From NCBI GenBank assembly GCA_021805735.1, contig JAJZEE010000036.1:1-33392 (forward strand): DNA of 33,392 bases, given 5' to 3'. This DNA comes from Bacillota bacterium (GTDB lineage: Bacteria > Bacillota > Bacilli > Alicyclobacillales > SLC66). Each line of letters opens with the position of its first letter. Within the stretch, counting starts at the first letter, position 1. The notes beneath the pieces were generated by a model, which was given only the letters and a program-made list of their open reading frames with translations, was not told where the DNA came from and ran no database searches. Positions 22,767 through 31,591 of the stretch are shown in pieces. A program made the translations under genes and the position numbers.

Positions 22767-23009
22767 TTACTGTTGCGGAACTTCCATGTCGAAACGGACG
22801 TTTCGGCTTGGTGTAAACGTAGAAACCGCATGCTTGTAGATCAGTTGCTGCTTTCCCTCCGATTCGATCACGACGGTAAAGTTGTCAAACCCCTTAACCA
22901 ATCCACGGATTTGGAATCCGTTGATCAGGTACACGACTACCGGGATGTTGTCCTTGCGAATCTGATTCAGGAAATTATCCTGAATATTGATCGTTTTGCC
23001 TGTGGTCAC
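22767..23009 (-). CDS. hfq: RNA chaperone Hfq
   Basis: An Sm-like ring-forming RNA chaperone that helps small RNAs meet their targets. The Sm1 motif [20 protein letters not shown] and the Sm2 motif [10 protein letters not shown] are both present, with [14 protein letters not shown] between them. GTG 23007-23009 is chosen because GGGGGG lies seven bases upstream and it gives the family's usual N-terminus ([13 protein letters not shown]); the TTG 18 bases further upstream has no good site. 80 residues, within the normal range. It follows miaA on the same strand, an order known from many bacteria. Confidence 0.95.
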   Translation of the reverse strand: MTTGKTINIQDNFLNQIRKDNIPVVVYLINGFQIRGLVKGFDNFTVVIESEGKQQLIYKHAVSTFTPSRNVRFDMEVPQQ

Positions 23010-23099
23010 TCGTTTGCCCCCCGCCAAAATCCCATCTTTATACCTCTACAGCATATGCTCGGCGGCAGAGTGCTGTCCGCGTCGAACAGTTTCCACTCC

Positions 23100-24056
23100 C
23101 TAGCTTGTCATATGGCCAAGCCGGTCGCTGATATGTAAAACGAGATCCGATGACGACAACATCATATCATCTTCTTGAATCGCGTACCACTCAATCCGAC
23201 GATCCGCCCTAAACCATGACAATTGCCTCTTCGCGTAACGTCGACTTGCCTGCTTGATCCTGCTGACCGCATCCTCCCGACTGCACTCGCCGCGCACATA
23301 AGACACCAGTTCCTTATAACCGATTGCCTGCATGGAAGTGTGCTCCGACGTGCATCCCATGTTCAGCAGCGCGCGCACCTCGCCCTCCAATCCCTGCTCC
23401 ATCATCGCATCCACTCTTTGATTGATGCGTTCATATAAGTCCGTTCGCGGGGCGTCCAATCCAACTATCACAGGCGTAATCTGGACATCGGATTCATTTT
23501 GTGGTCGGTGGTTCTCCCGCACAGGTTGCCCCGAGCCAAGGACGATCTCCAATGCGCGGATGATTCGCCTGGCGTCATTCGGATGAATTTTCCCCGCGGC
23601 GTCCGGGTCAAGCGCACCCAGGCGATCATGCAAACGAGGGCTGCCGTACGCTGCGCTCTCCGCCTCCAGCTCCGTTCTCAGAGCGTTGTTCCGACTGGTT
23701 GCCGTAAAATCATAGCCATCCACCAGCGCCCGTACGTAAAGACCCGTACCCCCCACCACGACGGGCGTCTTGCCTCGCCCGGCTATTTCCGCCACAGCCG
23801 CTCTGGCCCCGATCGCATAGTCATGCACGGTGAACAGTTCCCATGGTTCCGCGACGTCCAGCATGTGGTGAACAATGCCGCGCCGCGCGTGCGATGGAAG
23901 TTTCGCCGTGCCTATATTCATGTACCGATACACCTGCATGGAGTCCGCCGACACGATCTCGCTCCCGAGATACTCCGCAACCTGCAGGCTAAGTTCTGTT
24001 TTTCCGACGGCAGTGGGTCCGACAATACAAACGACCGGCGTACATTTCGCGTTCAT
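23100..24056 (-). CDS. miaA: tRNA dimethylallyltransferase MiaA
   Basis: Adds the isopentenyl group to A37 of tRNAs that read codons beginning with U, the first step of the modification that MiaB completes. 318 residues, normal length. P-loop IVGPTAVGKTELS is near residues 11-23, followed by EIVSADSMQVYRYMNIGTAK, the substrate-binding VGGTGLYVRALVDG near 101-114, and RRYAKRQLSWFR near the C-terminus. A weak site (AAGGAAAG) is 17 bases before ATG 24056, longer than usual. It lies 54 bases after mutL and is probably cotranscribed. Confidence 0.97.
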   Translation of the reverse strand: MNAKCTPVVCIVGPTAVGKTELSLQVAEYLGSEIVSADSMQVYRYMNIGTAKLPSHARRGIVHHMLDVAEPWELFTVHDYAIGARAAVAEIAGRGKTPVVVGGTGLYVRALVDGYDFTATSRNNALRTELEAESAAYGSPRLHDRLGALDPDAAGKIHPNDARRIIRALEIVLGSGQPVRENHRPQNESDVQITPVIVGLDAPRTDLYERINQRVDAMMEQGLEGEVRALLNMGCTSEHTSMQAIGYKELVSYVRGECSREDAVSRIKQASRRYAKRQLSWFRADRRIEWYAIQEDDMMLSSSDLVLHISDRLGHMTS

Positions 24057-24110
24057 GTGTTTTTCGCACGCACTTTCCTTGGTTTGCTGCGCCTTATTTG
24101 CACAGGCATC

Positions 24111-26021
24111 TCATAGCGTCCGCCTAAACTCGCGCTCCAACTGTTCCCGAGTAATGCGAACGGCCGTCGGCCTGCCATGCGGACAGGTAAACGGATTGTC
24201 CAAGGTGGACAGGGCGTCGAGCAACGCGTCCATCTCCGGTGGACTAAGGGTCTGATTGGCCTTCACGGCCGCTTTACAGGCCTTCATGATCACTTTGTCC
24301 TCAATTTGTTCACGCACCGAAGAGGAACGTCCTTCGAGCAAATCAGACAGCAGATCACGCGACAGCCCCTCGGTATCCAGACCCTCCCAAATCGCCGGCG
24401 CGCTCGTGATTTTCAACGCGTCTTCGCCAAATGGTTCAAATGCCAGGCCAACCGCTTGCGCGTCGGACACGCGTGTCATCAACTCCTGCAACTGGTGTGG
24501 ACGCAGGCCAATGGTGATCGGCACCAATAATTCCTCCGCGCGCACGCGATCCTCATTCATGCGTTTGCGAAACTTTTCATAAAGCACGCGCTCGTGTGCT
24601 GCGTGCTGGTCAATGAGATACAGATCGCGACCATCTTCCGCTACGATCACCAACTTGAGCGCCTGGGCTACTGCGCGCAGCGCCGGCTTCCCGTCAAGCG
24701 GCTGTCGCGCCTCGTTTAGCGCGTCGCCGTCAGTCACGGCGTCGCGAGTTGCCGGTCTGTGCAGATCGAGCGCCATCTGCCGTTGCTCCGCCTGATCGGC
24801 ATCCGGCCTGCGTACCCGCAGCGCTTGTCCACCGCGCCAGCGACTGGCCGCGTCGCGTTCCTGGAACCCCCCGGCGCCCTCATGAGCCGCTGCGGTTTCC
24901 CTTACCGCCGCCCCATCTTGCATCATTAGCAGTCCGTCGCGCGCTTCTGCACCCCCGTCTGACGCGCCACCGTCCACCACGCTCTGTGCATGCGCCCGCG
25001 GATCGTTCCATGAAGTGATAGTGGGGGTTCCCATATTGGCATGCATCGCCTGCCGAACACTCTCTGTCACCACTCGCATGACATCGCGTTCCTCACTGAA
25101 ACGCACTTCGAGCTTTCCGGGATGGACATTGACATCAACCAAACCCGCATCCATGCTGAGATGAAGAAAGCAGACCGGGAATCTGCCCTTTGGCAGGAGA
25201 GTATGATATCCGTCAATTACGGCCCCACCCAGAGGCAGACTGCGAATTGGGCGACCATTCACGGCGAACCACATCCCGGTTCGCGATGAACGCGCGTGTT
25301 CCGGCGCCGCGATCAGCCCCGCCACACTATAATCCGCTGAACCTGCGATTGCAGCATATGACTGTTTGGCCATCTCAACACCATAGATCGCCGTATAGGC
25401 CGACACGACAAGACCATCGCCCGGTGTTGAGAGCGCCAGACGGTCATCGATGTGCAGACGAAACGCAATATCGGGCCTCGCCATCGCTGCGCGGCTCACC
25501 ACATCCGCGATGTGCGAGTTTTCCGTTGCCAGTGAGCGCACGAACTTCAGTCTTGCCGGTGTATTGTAAAATAGGTCCCGCACCATAATGCGCGTTCCCT
25601 GGGGGCACCCAACCGGTTGCCTTTCACGTAACACGCCGGCCTCCAACCGCGCCTCCACGCCCGCCTCGTCTTGCGCCGTGCGAGTGCGCAGTATCAACCG
25701 ACTCACCGCCGCTATCGAAGGCAACGCCTCTCCACGAAATCCCAACTGTGAAAGGCGAGTCAAATCAGCAAGAGAGCGCAGTTTGCTTGTCGCGTGACGC
25801 AGGAAAGCAGGCTCAATATCGTCCTGCAAGATGCCCTGACCGTTGTCTTGAACATCAATGAGGGCCAAACCGCCCTCCCTTGTCTGCACGCGAATTGCGG
25901 TGGCTCCTGCGTCAATTGCATTTTCAATCAATTCTTTCACGGCCGCGGCCGGACGTTCCACTACTTCCCCTGCGGCGATTTGATTTGCGACAAGATTGTC
26001 CAGAACCCGAATCATTCCCAT
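24111..26021 (-). CDS. mutL: DNA mismatch repair protein MutL
   Basis: ATPase and endonuclease that links mismatch recognition by MutS to strand removal. 636 residues. GHKL ATPase motifs: ELIENAIDAGAT near residues 31-42, DNGQGI near 58-63, FRGEALPSIAAV near 94-105 and GTRIMVRDLFYNTPARLKF near 141-159. The C-terminal domain carries LIDQHAAHERVLYEKF, the DQHA(X)2E(X)4E metal-binding motif of nicking MutL proteins, and ends CPHGRPTAVRI. The endonuclease type is expected where MutH is absent. ATG 26019-26021 lies three bases after the mutS stop, with GAAGGG inside mutS. The region between residues 350 and 440 is a low-complexity linker. Confidence 0.97.
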   Translation of the reverse strand: MGMIRVLDNLVANQIAAGEVVERPAAAVKELIENAIDAGATAIRVQTREGGLALIDVQDNGQGILQDDIEPAFLRHATSKLRSLADLTRLSQLGFRGEALPSIAAVSRLILRTRTAQDEAGVEARLEAGVLRERQPVGCPQGTRIMVRDLFYNTPARLKFVRSLATENSHIADVVSRAAMARPDIAFRLHIDDRLALSTPGDGLVVSAYTAIYGVEMAKQSYAAIAGSADYSVAGLIAAPEHARSSRTGMWFAVNGRPIRSLPLGGAVIDGYHTLLPKGRFPVCFLHLSMDAGLVDVNVHPGKLEVRFSEERDVMRVVTESVRQAMHANMGTPTITSWNDPRAHAQSVVDGGASDGGAEARDGLLMMQDGAAVRETAAAHEGAGGFQERDAASRWRGGQALRVRRPDADQAEQRQMALDLHRPATRDAVTDGDALNEARQPLDGKPALRAVAQALKLVIVAEDGRDLYLIDQHAAHERVLYEKFRKRMNEDRVRAEELLVPITIGLRPHQLQELMTRVSDAQAVGLAFEPFGEDALKITSAPAIWEGLDTEGLSRDLLSDLLEGRSSSVREQIEDKVIMKACKAAVKANQTLSPPEMDALLDALSTLDNPFTCPHGRPTAVRITREQLEREFRRTL

Positions 26022-26024
26022 ACA

Positions 26025-28553
26025 TTACGTCCCTTCTACGCTGCGCGCCTTCAACTCATACAGGTAGGCAAGCGCTTCCCGCGGCGTCCACTCATCAAGC
26101 GGCAGACTCGCCAGTTCCGTCCGCAGCGCCTCGCCGTCTTGCGCCGACGGTTCTTCAAAGGCGGCCGCGATCTGCTCCGTATGCGCGAATGACGCAGGTC
26201 CTCCAGTTTCAAGGAGCCGCAAAATGTGTTTCGCGCGCACAATAACGGATGCGGGGAGCCCTGCGAGTTGGGCCACCTGAATGCCATAGGATCGATCCGC
26301 AGGACGCATCACGATGCGATGCAGGAAGATGATGTCGTCACCCCGCTCCGCGACGGCGACGGAGAGATTGAATACACGCGGCAAACGCACCGGTAAATTG
26401 GTCAACTCGTGATAGTGGGTGGCAAATAGGGTTCTCGCGCCCACGCTCTCATGGATGTATTCGATGATGGATTCAGCGATGCTCATGCCATCGTACGTTG
26501 CTGTGCCGCGACCGATCTCATCCAGTACAAGCAGACTGCGCCGCGTGGCTCCTTGCAGAATTTCCGCCGCCTCGTTCATCTCCACCATGAACGTGCTAAG
26601 CCCCGCAGACACATCGTCCGAGGCGCCGATTCGCGTATACAACCTGTCCACGATACCCACGCGCGCAGAGTCGGCGGGTACATAACTCCCCATCTGCGCC
26701 ATCAGCACAATCAGCGCCACCTGACGCATGTACGTGCTCTTGCCAGCCATGTTGGGGCCGGTGATCAGGGCAATTTGCCGGTCTGCGCACGACAGCTCAG
26801 CATCATTGGGCACAAAATCGCCGCCCACATGCCGTTCGACGACAGGATGCCGTCCGCCCGTAATGGCGATGTCCAGCGACTCATCCACGTTTGGCCGCAC
26901 ATACCTGTACTGACTGGCCGCCGACGACAGGCTGAGCAACGCGTCAAGCTCGCCCACCGCCTCAGCGCACGCCTGAAGCCCACGGATGCACAGTTCCGCT
27001 TTCTGCACCAACTGCGAAAATATGCTCCATTCAAGTTCCTTCAGCTGTTCGTCCGCATGAGCGATCTCCTCTTCCCGTTGCCGCAATTCACCCGTCACAT
27101 AGCGTTCCGCGCCAGCCAAAGTCTGCTTTCGCTCATAATCAGGGGGAACAAGATGCGTATTGGCGCTCGAAACTTCGATATAATAGCCAAACACCCGATT
27201 GTAGCCAATTTTCAGGGACTTGATTCCCGTGCGCGCACGCTCAGCCTGTTCAAGCGCCACAATATGCGACCGCCCGCCTTGCACGATGTCGCGCAGGCGG
27301 TCAACCGCCTCGTTCACACCCGGGCGCAACAGCATTCCGTCTCGCGGATTGACGGAAACATCGTCCTGGAGAGTTCCGCCAATCTCATTGGCCAACTCGG
27401 GAAATCTGTCCAATCGCGCAACGATGTCGCGTAACCGTCCGGCCAGCGCCGAAGTGCTGAGAATGGCCTCGATTCTTCCGATTGCCTGTAGCGAGTGAGC
27501 CAACTGCAGTAGGTCGCGCGGCGTTACAGAGCCAAATGAGATCCGTGACACAATACGTTCCATGTCATGCACATGTTTCAATTCCGCCTGCGTTTGCGCA
27601 GACTCCCGCGGCAGGGATAACAGGCGAGCGATCGCCTCCTGACGGTCGTAAATGGCGGCAAGATCCGTCAACGGCCTTTCAATGATCGTCCTCAGGCATC
27701 GTTTTCCCAAGCTGCTGCGGGTGAAATCCAGCGCCTCCAACAGCGTTGCGCCCTTTCTCTCCGCCGTGATTGGTCTCAACAGTTCCAGACTGGACAGCGC
27801 GCTTGGCGTCAGCGCCACATAGGAGTCCTCACGCAAGGACACCGGCTCTTTCATGTGGCCGAGCGCGCGCTTCCCCGTATACTCCAGATAGCGGACAAGC
27901 AGCGCCTGACCAGACAATGCGAACGTTCCGTCAGACTGGACAGCCGCGGCTGGATCGTCCGCAAATAGCGAGAACACGATCTTTGTACGCTCAGCATACA
28001 TCCTGATCATCGCAACCACTTCCGCGTCTGCCAGTCGACTGGCCACGACTTCTGCCACACCCGACTGTGTCAACCATCCGCATAACGCCTCGAACGACTC
28101 GTTGCGCAACCAAATATCTCCAGTTAAGGCGTCGGCAACGGCGGCCCCCCACTCATTCCCTGAGAGGGAGAATGCCGCCACAAGAGGTCGACTCTGCCCG
28201 TCGCGAACAAAATCATACGCCGTACCCGGCGTGATGACACGCGTCACATCGCGCCTGACCAATCCCCTGGCCGCTCGCGGATCTTCCACCTGATCGCAAA
28301 CCGCCACCTTATGGCCCGCTGCAACGAGCCTGCCAATATAGCCGTCAGCAGCGTGATAAGGAACGCCGCACATGGGCATACGCTGTTCACCCGCGCCGCG
28401 GCCGGTAAGAGTGAGTTCGAGGAGTTCACTGGCAACCTCAGCGTCGCGAAAAAACAGTTCGTAAAAATCTCCCAAACGAAAGAAAAGCAGCGCATCTTCA
28501 TACGACTGCTTGATGGCCAGATATTGCTCCATCATTGGGGTGCGCTTTGCCAA
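26025..28553 (-). CDS. mutS: DNA mismatch repair protein MutS
   Basis: Recognises mismatches and small loops and recruits MutL. 842 residues. The N-terminal mismatch-binding domain has FFRLGDFYELFFRDAE, including the Phe-X-Glu wedge. A clamp and lever region follows, then the ABC ATPase with ITGPNMAGKSTYMRQ (Walker A), DEIGRGTATYDGMSIA (Walker B; Ala replaces the usual Ser of GRGTSTYDG) and ATHYHEL. TTG 28551-28553 is taken as start because it gives the conserved MAKRTPMMEQYLAIK; a GAGAGG site lies near. It starts 18 bases after miaB. Confidence 0.97.
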   Translation of the reverse strand: MAKRTPMMEQYLAIKQSYEDALLFFRLGDFYELFFRDAEVASELLELTLTGRGAGEQRMPMCGVPYHAADGYIGRLVAAGHKVAVCDQVEDPRAARGLVRRDVTRVITPGTAYDFVRDGQSRPLVAAFSLSGNEWGAAVADALTGDIWLRNESFEALCGWLTQSGVAEVVASRLADAEVVAMIRMYAERTKIVFSLFADDPAAAVQSDGTFALSGQALLVRYLEYTGKRALGHMKEPVSLREDSYVALTPSALSSLELLRPITAERKGATLLEALDFTRSSLGKRCLRTIIERPLTDLAAIYDRQEAIARLLSLPRESAQTQAELKHVHDMERIVSRISFGSVTPRDLLQLAHSLQAIGRIEAILSTSALAGRLRDIVARLDRFPELANEIGGTLQDDVSVNPRDGMLLRPGVNEAVDRLRDIVQGGRSHIVALEQAERARTGIKSLKIGYNRVFGYYIEVSSANTHLVPPDYERKQTLAGAERYVTGELRQREEEIAHADEQLKELEWSIFSQLVQKAELCIRGLQACAEAVGELDALLSLSSAASQYRYVRPNVDESLDIAITGGRHPVVERHVGGDFVPNDAELSCADRQIALITGPNMAGKSTYMRQVALIVLMAQMGSYVPADSARVGIVDRLYTRIGASDDVSAGLSTFMVEMNEAAEILQGATRRSLLVLDEIGRGTATYDGMSIAESIIEYIHESVGARTLFATHYHELTNLPVRLPRVFNLSVAVAERGDDIIFLHRIVMRPADRSYGIQVAQLAGLPASVIVRAKHILRLLETGGPASFAHTEQIAAAFEEPSAQDGEALRTELASLPLDEWTPREALAYLYELKARSVEGT

Positions 28554-28571
28554 AACGAAGCCGCCTCTCTT

Positions 28572-30047
28572 CTATGCCGTGACCTCTGCCGACACCCCGG
28601 CGGGGCTGGAAGACACCTGTCCACGCAGGGTCCAGGTCTGCGCCGACTCAATAGTCACAGAGACAGTCTGATGGACAATCGTTTTTGGCGCCTTGAGCAA
28701 CACAATTTTGTTCGTCCGGGTTCGACCGGCGAGTACATTCTCGTTGGTCCTGCTGACACCTTCGACCAGTACTTCGACTGTCTGTCCGACAAGGCGCTCG
28801 TTGTACGTCCGCGAAATACCGTTTTGCAGATCCATGAGTCGATTCAGTCGGTCCTTTTTCTGCTCTGGCGTGATCGGGTCCTCAAAGCGTGCTGCCGGAG
28901 TTCCCTGTCTGGGTGAATAAATAAACGTATAGGCGACGTCAAACTGCGCGTCGCGAACCAATTCAAGTGTATCCGCAAAGTCTCTCTCCGTCTCTGTCGG
29001 AAACCCTACGATGATATCCGTACTCAAGGCTACGCCCGGAATTGCCGCGCGAATTTTTTGTACGAGTTGCCAGTAGTACGCTTTCGTATATCCACGATTC
29101 ATTCTGCGCAGCACCGCGTCACTGCCCGACTGAACAGGTAAATGGATGTGTTCGCAGACCGTCGGCGTCTCGGCAATGGCTGCGATCACACGATCTGTAA
29201 AGTTCCACGGATTGGACGTCATAAACCGCACCCGCTCGATACCATCCACACGGCCCACAGCGCGCAACAAATCAGCAAAGTCCGGACCGCCAAGATCAAT
29301 GCCATAATCGTTGACGTTCTGTCCAAGCACAGTAACTTCCCTGAACCCTGTCTGACCCAGCGCCCTGACTTCCTCCAGGATGCTGGAAAGTGTCCGGCTG
29401 CGTTCCCGCCCCCGCGTGTAGGGCACCACACAGTACGTACAAAATTTGTTGCATCCATACTGAATATTCACCCATGCGCGCACACCCTCTTTGCGCGCCT
29501 TCGGCAAATCGTCGATCAGATATTGCGCCTTGTCCCACACTTCCATCACTGTGTCCTGACTCGCCCGCGCCATGTCGATCAGTTCAGGAAGGCGGTGTAG
29601 ATTATGCGTGCCAAACACCAGGTCAATCCAGGGGTACGTCTTCGCTACCTTAGCCTGAACCGCCTTTTCCTGAGCCATGCAACCACACAGTCCTATCAAC
29701 AGTTCCGGATTGCGGTGTTTTAACGGACGCACGCGGCCAACTTCCCCAAACACCTTGTTTTCCGCGTTTTCGCGAATGGCGCACGTGTTAAAGAGAATCA
29801 GGTCGGCGTCCATCTCATCGTGCGCAGGAGAATACCCCATCACCTGCAACAGCCCCGCCATCACTTCCGTATCATGTTCGTTCATTTGACATCCGTACGT
29901 GCGGATGAGGTAACGTTTGCCCGCAAAGGCGCCGACAAGGTCATCCCTCACGGACGAGGCTATGGCGAATGGGTCACTTTTCTCTATCAGCGGTCGCCCG
30001 ACGGCAAGGGCGCTCACTTCGACTGTTCCAACACCTTCACTCATCAT
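28572..30047 (-). CDS. miaB: tRNA-2-methylthio-N6-dimethylallyladenosine synthase MiaB
   Basis: A radical SAM enzyme that adds a methylthio group to the A37 already modified by MiaA. 491 residues. The N-terminal MTTase domain has the three Cys of an auxiliary cluster (RTYGCQMNEHD, FNTCAIRENAE, GLCGCMAQ). The radical SAM cluster is YGCNKFCTYCVVPYTRGRER, and a TRAM RNA-binding domain lies at the C-terminus (about 415-480). A 43-residue N-terminal extension is like that in other Bacillales. ATG 30047 has GAGAGGG upstream. It is first in the miaB-mutS-mutL-miaA-hfq unit, behind a good promoter. Confidence 0.97.
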   Translation of the reverse strand: MMSEGVGTVEVSALAVGRPLIEKSDPFAIASSVRDDLVGAFAGKRYLIRTYGCQMNEHDTEVMAGLLQVMGYSPAHDEMDADLILFNTCAIRENAENKVFGEVGRVRPLKHRNPELLIGLCGCMAQEKAVQAKVAKTYPWIDLVFGTHNLHRLPELIDMARASQDTVMEVWDKAQYLIDDLPKARKEGVRAWVNIQYGCNKFCTYCVVPYTRGRERSRTLSSILEEVRALGQTGFREVTVLGQNVNDYGIDLGGPDFADLLRAVGRVDGIERVRFMTSNPWNFTDRVIAAIAETPTVCEHIHLPVQSGSDAVLRRMNRGYTKAYYWQLVQKIRAAIPGVALSTDIIVGFPTETERDFADTLELVRDAQFDVAYTFIYSPRQGTPAARFEDPITPEQKKDRLNRLMDLQNGISRTYNERLVGQTVEVLVEGVSRTNENVLAGRTRTNKIVLLKAPKTIVHQTVSVTIESAQTWTLRGQVSSSPAGVSAEVTA

Positions 30048-30085
30048 GACTACCCTCTCTTCAACGGCCGGGTTGCTTGCTTTCT

Positions 30086-30114
30086 ATTGTACACAAAGGG
30101 CGGCGAAGCGGCAA
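30086..30114 (-). promoter_or_regulatory. Promoter of the miaB cluster
   Basis: On the minus strand TTGCCG (30109-30114), 17-base spacer, TACAAT (30086-30091), 39 bases before the miaB start. Confidence 0.75.
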
Positions 30115-30167
30115 TTTACAGACTGGCCGTATACGCCGCCACACGCCAACTGCGCTCTGCGGCGCAT

Positions 30168-30195
30168 AAATAGAGGGAGCTGCGCTCCCTCCATG
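30168..30195 (-). terminator. Terminator of the candidate small RNA
   Basis: GAGGGAGC (30173-30180) and GCTCCCTC (30184-30191) form a perfect 8-bp stem with a TGC loop. On the minus strand TATTTAT follows. It separates the small RNA from the miaB promoter. Confidence 0.75.
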
Positions 30196-30413
30196 ATAAA
30201 TCGTATCACGCCTCACGGGTTTATACACTGGAATCACCCGCATGTGCCGTAAGGAACGCGTGTTTTCGAACCCGCTCTCGCAGGTGGGCGACTCCGCGTT
30301 TCGATCTTTGACGTCCCTTCGTTTGCGAGGGCTTGCCAGCACGAAACGGATATCTGTCACCCTTAACACACATACGGTTCAAAACAAATGTCCGCATACG
30401 AGCACTGCAGGTG
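30170..30413 (-). ncRNA. Candidate structured small RNA, 6S-like
   Basis: A complete transcription unit without a credible reading frame. A promoter lies at 30420-30448 and a terminator at 30168-30195, giving about 240 nt. Positions 30361-30377 pair with 30238-30254 at 15 of 17 positions (two wobble pairs, one 2x2 internal loop), closing 106 bases. Inside, 30342-30348 pairs with 30297-30303 (CGTTTCG/CGAAACG), capped by a CCCTC/GAAGGG-type hairpin. The 3' side of the interior can form a small TCGC/GCGA hairpin. An outer TCGTAT/ATACGA pairing is possible. Long closing helix, central bubble and terminal stem recall 6S RNA, which sequesters RNA polymerase. The identification is tentative. Confidence 0.55.
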
Positions 30414-30419
30414 AAGACT

Positions 30420-30448
30420 ATGATAGCAGGAGAGCCATTCGGTTGCAA
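30420..30448 (-). promoter_or_regulatory. Promoter of the candidate small RNA
   Basis: On the minus strand TTGCAA (30443-30448), 17-base spacer, TATCAT (30420-30425). The predicted transcription start is near 30413, well upstream of the first helix. Confidence 0.7.
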
Positions 30449-30514
30449 CAGGCAATCTGCGACTCTTCCCTGTGCGACGGTCGTTCCTCATACTTTGCCC
30501 TACTTTGCGACCGC

Positions 30515-31591
30515 TTAACCGCGAGTATCGGCCAGCGCGAGCAGAGCACCCGTTAACCGTCGCTTTGCTTCCCTCTCGATCAGGGATTCGTCAAATTTCA
30601 TCGGCTTTGCATTGGTCTCAAACAGACACGGCTCTCCACTCGGCAAGAGCCCCATATCGACAGACAGTTCCGTCCATGTACCCGGACTGCGAGCGATCGC
30701 ATTCGCTGCCAGGACCGCTGTTCCCCGCGCCTGCTCCGCGACCGCGTCGGCGGACTTCCCGAAAACTTCCTCAAGCACGCGATGAGCATCGACGATTTGG
30801 CCGCCGTTTGGCACATGAGTGGTTATACCCGCAAGAGGGGCGAGTCGCGCACCCATGCCTGTAAGGGTAAATGAATCGGGCACAGTGCGGTGCAGGAGCA
30901 GGCGAAGATCAAAACGGCGATTGCGATACAGAGCCGTATCCGCTTCTTGCTGCAACAGGTAGCGCGCGCAGACGTTCCTGCGTCGCAGATAGTTCTGGAG
31001 TTCCGGCCAGGACAGCCGATCAAGACGCACTACATGACCCTTTCTCTGTTCCCGCACGGTATAGGAATTGTTCCCACGCTCCACCCGCAAAATGCCGACT
31101 CCCGCCTTGCCGTCGATGGGCTTGACATAGAAGCGTGGATATCGCGCGGCAAATGCCCTGACCTGATCGACAGTTCGCAATTCTTCCGTGTTCAACAACC
31201 AGGGGCGAAGCGCTTCCTGCCCACTCCAGCGCTTGTGAATCTCGAGTTTAGACAAAAATCCAGGATTCGTGATCACAACGCCCGTGCGCTCCCACTCGCG
31301 AAACAGGCGCCGTACATGCGCCTGACGCTCAAGAGTTCGCAGCGGGATGCGATTGTAGAGGACGCCTGGCACATCAGACAGACGTACAGCCTGAAACCCG
31401 CGTCTTCCGTCCGCTTCATGGTAACTGACCGCGCCGTCCGGCTCAATATTGACAACCACACAACCTGCTCCGCGTTCACGGGCAGCTCTGGCGATTCGCT
31501 GGAAGTTCGCCTGATTGCCGCCAATGCGGTCACGATGGACACTCGTGGTCAAAATCCCGATAGGCCAATCCGTGGCAACATGCGTCGTCAC
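30515..31591 (-). CDS. YheC/YheD-family ATP-grasp protein (second copy)
   Basis: 358 residues of the family known from Bacillus YheC/YheD, spore-coat-associated proteins with an ATP-grasp fold. The N-terminal segment WPIGILTTSVHRD leads to VLYNRIPLRT. The ATP-grasp part shows FYVKPIDGKAGVGILRV, RRFDLRLLLHRT and LSVDMGLLPSGEPCLFETNAKPM, the metal- and nucleotide-binding positions. Such enzymes join a carboxylate to an amine, but the substrate is unknown. GTG 31589-31591 overlaps the upstream gene's stop as GTGA, indicating translational coupling. It is the last gene of the operon and ends near the small RNA promoter. Confidence 0.9.
   Translation of the reverse strand: MTTHVATDWPIGILTTSVHRDRIGGNQANFQRIARAARERGAGCVVVNIEPDGAVSYHEADGRRGFQAVRLSDVPGVLYNRIPLRTLERQAHVRRLFREWERTGVVITNPGFLSKLEIHKRWSGQEALRPWLLNTEELRTVDQVRAFAARYPRFYVKPIDGKAGVGILRVERGNNSYTVREQRKGHVVRLDRLSWPELQNYLRRRNVCARYLLQQEADTALYRNRRFDLRLLLHRTVPDSFTLTGMGARLAPLAGITTHVPNGGQIVDAHRVLEEVFGKSADAVAEQARGTAVLAANAIARSPGTWTELSVDMGLLPSGEPCLFETNAKPMKFDESLIEREAKRRLTGALLALADTRG

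Noticed and set aside
26440-27434. Long plus-strand frames opposite mutS.
   Set aside because: They are shadows of the GC-rich mutS coding strand, with no start signals and no recognisable domain.
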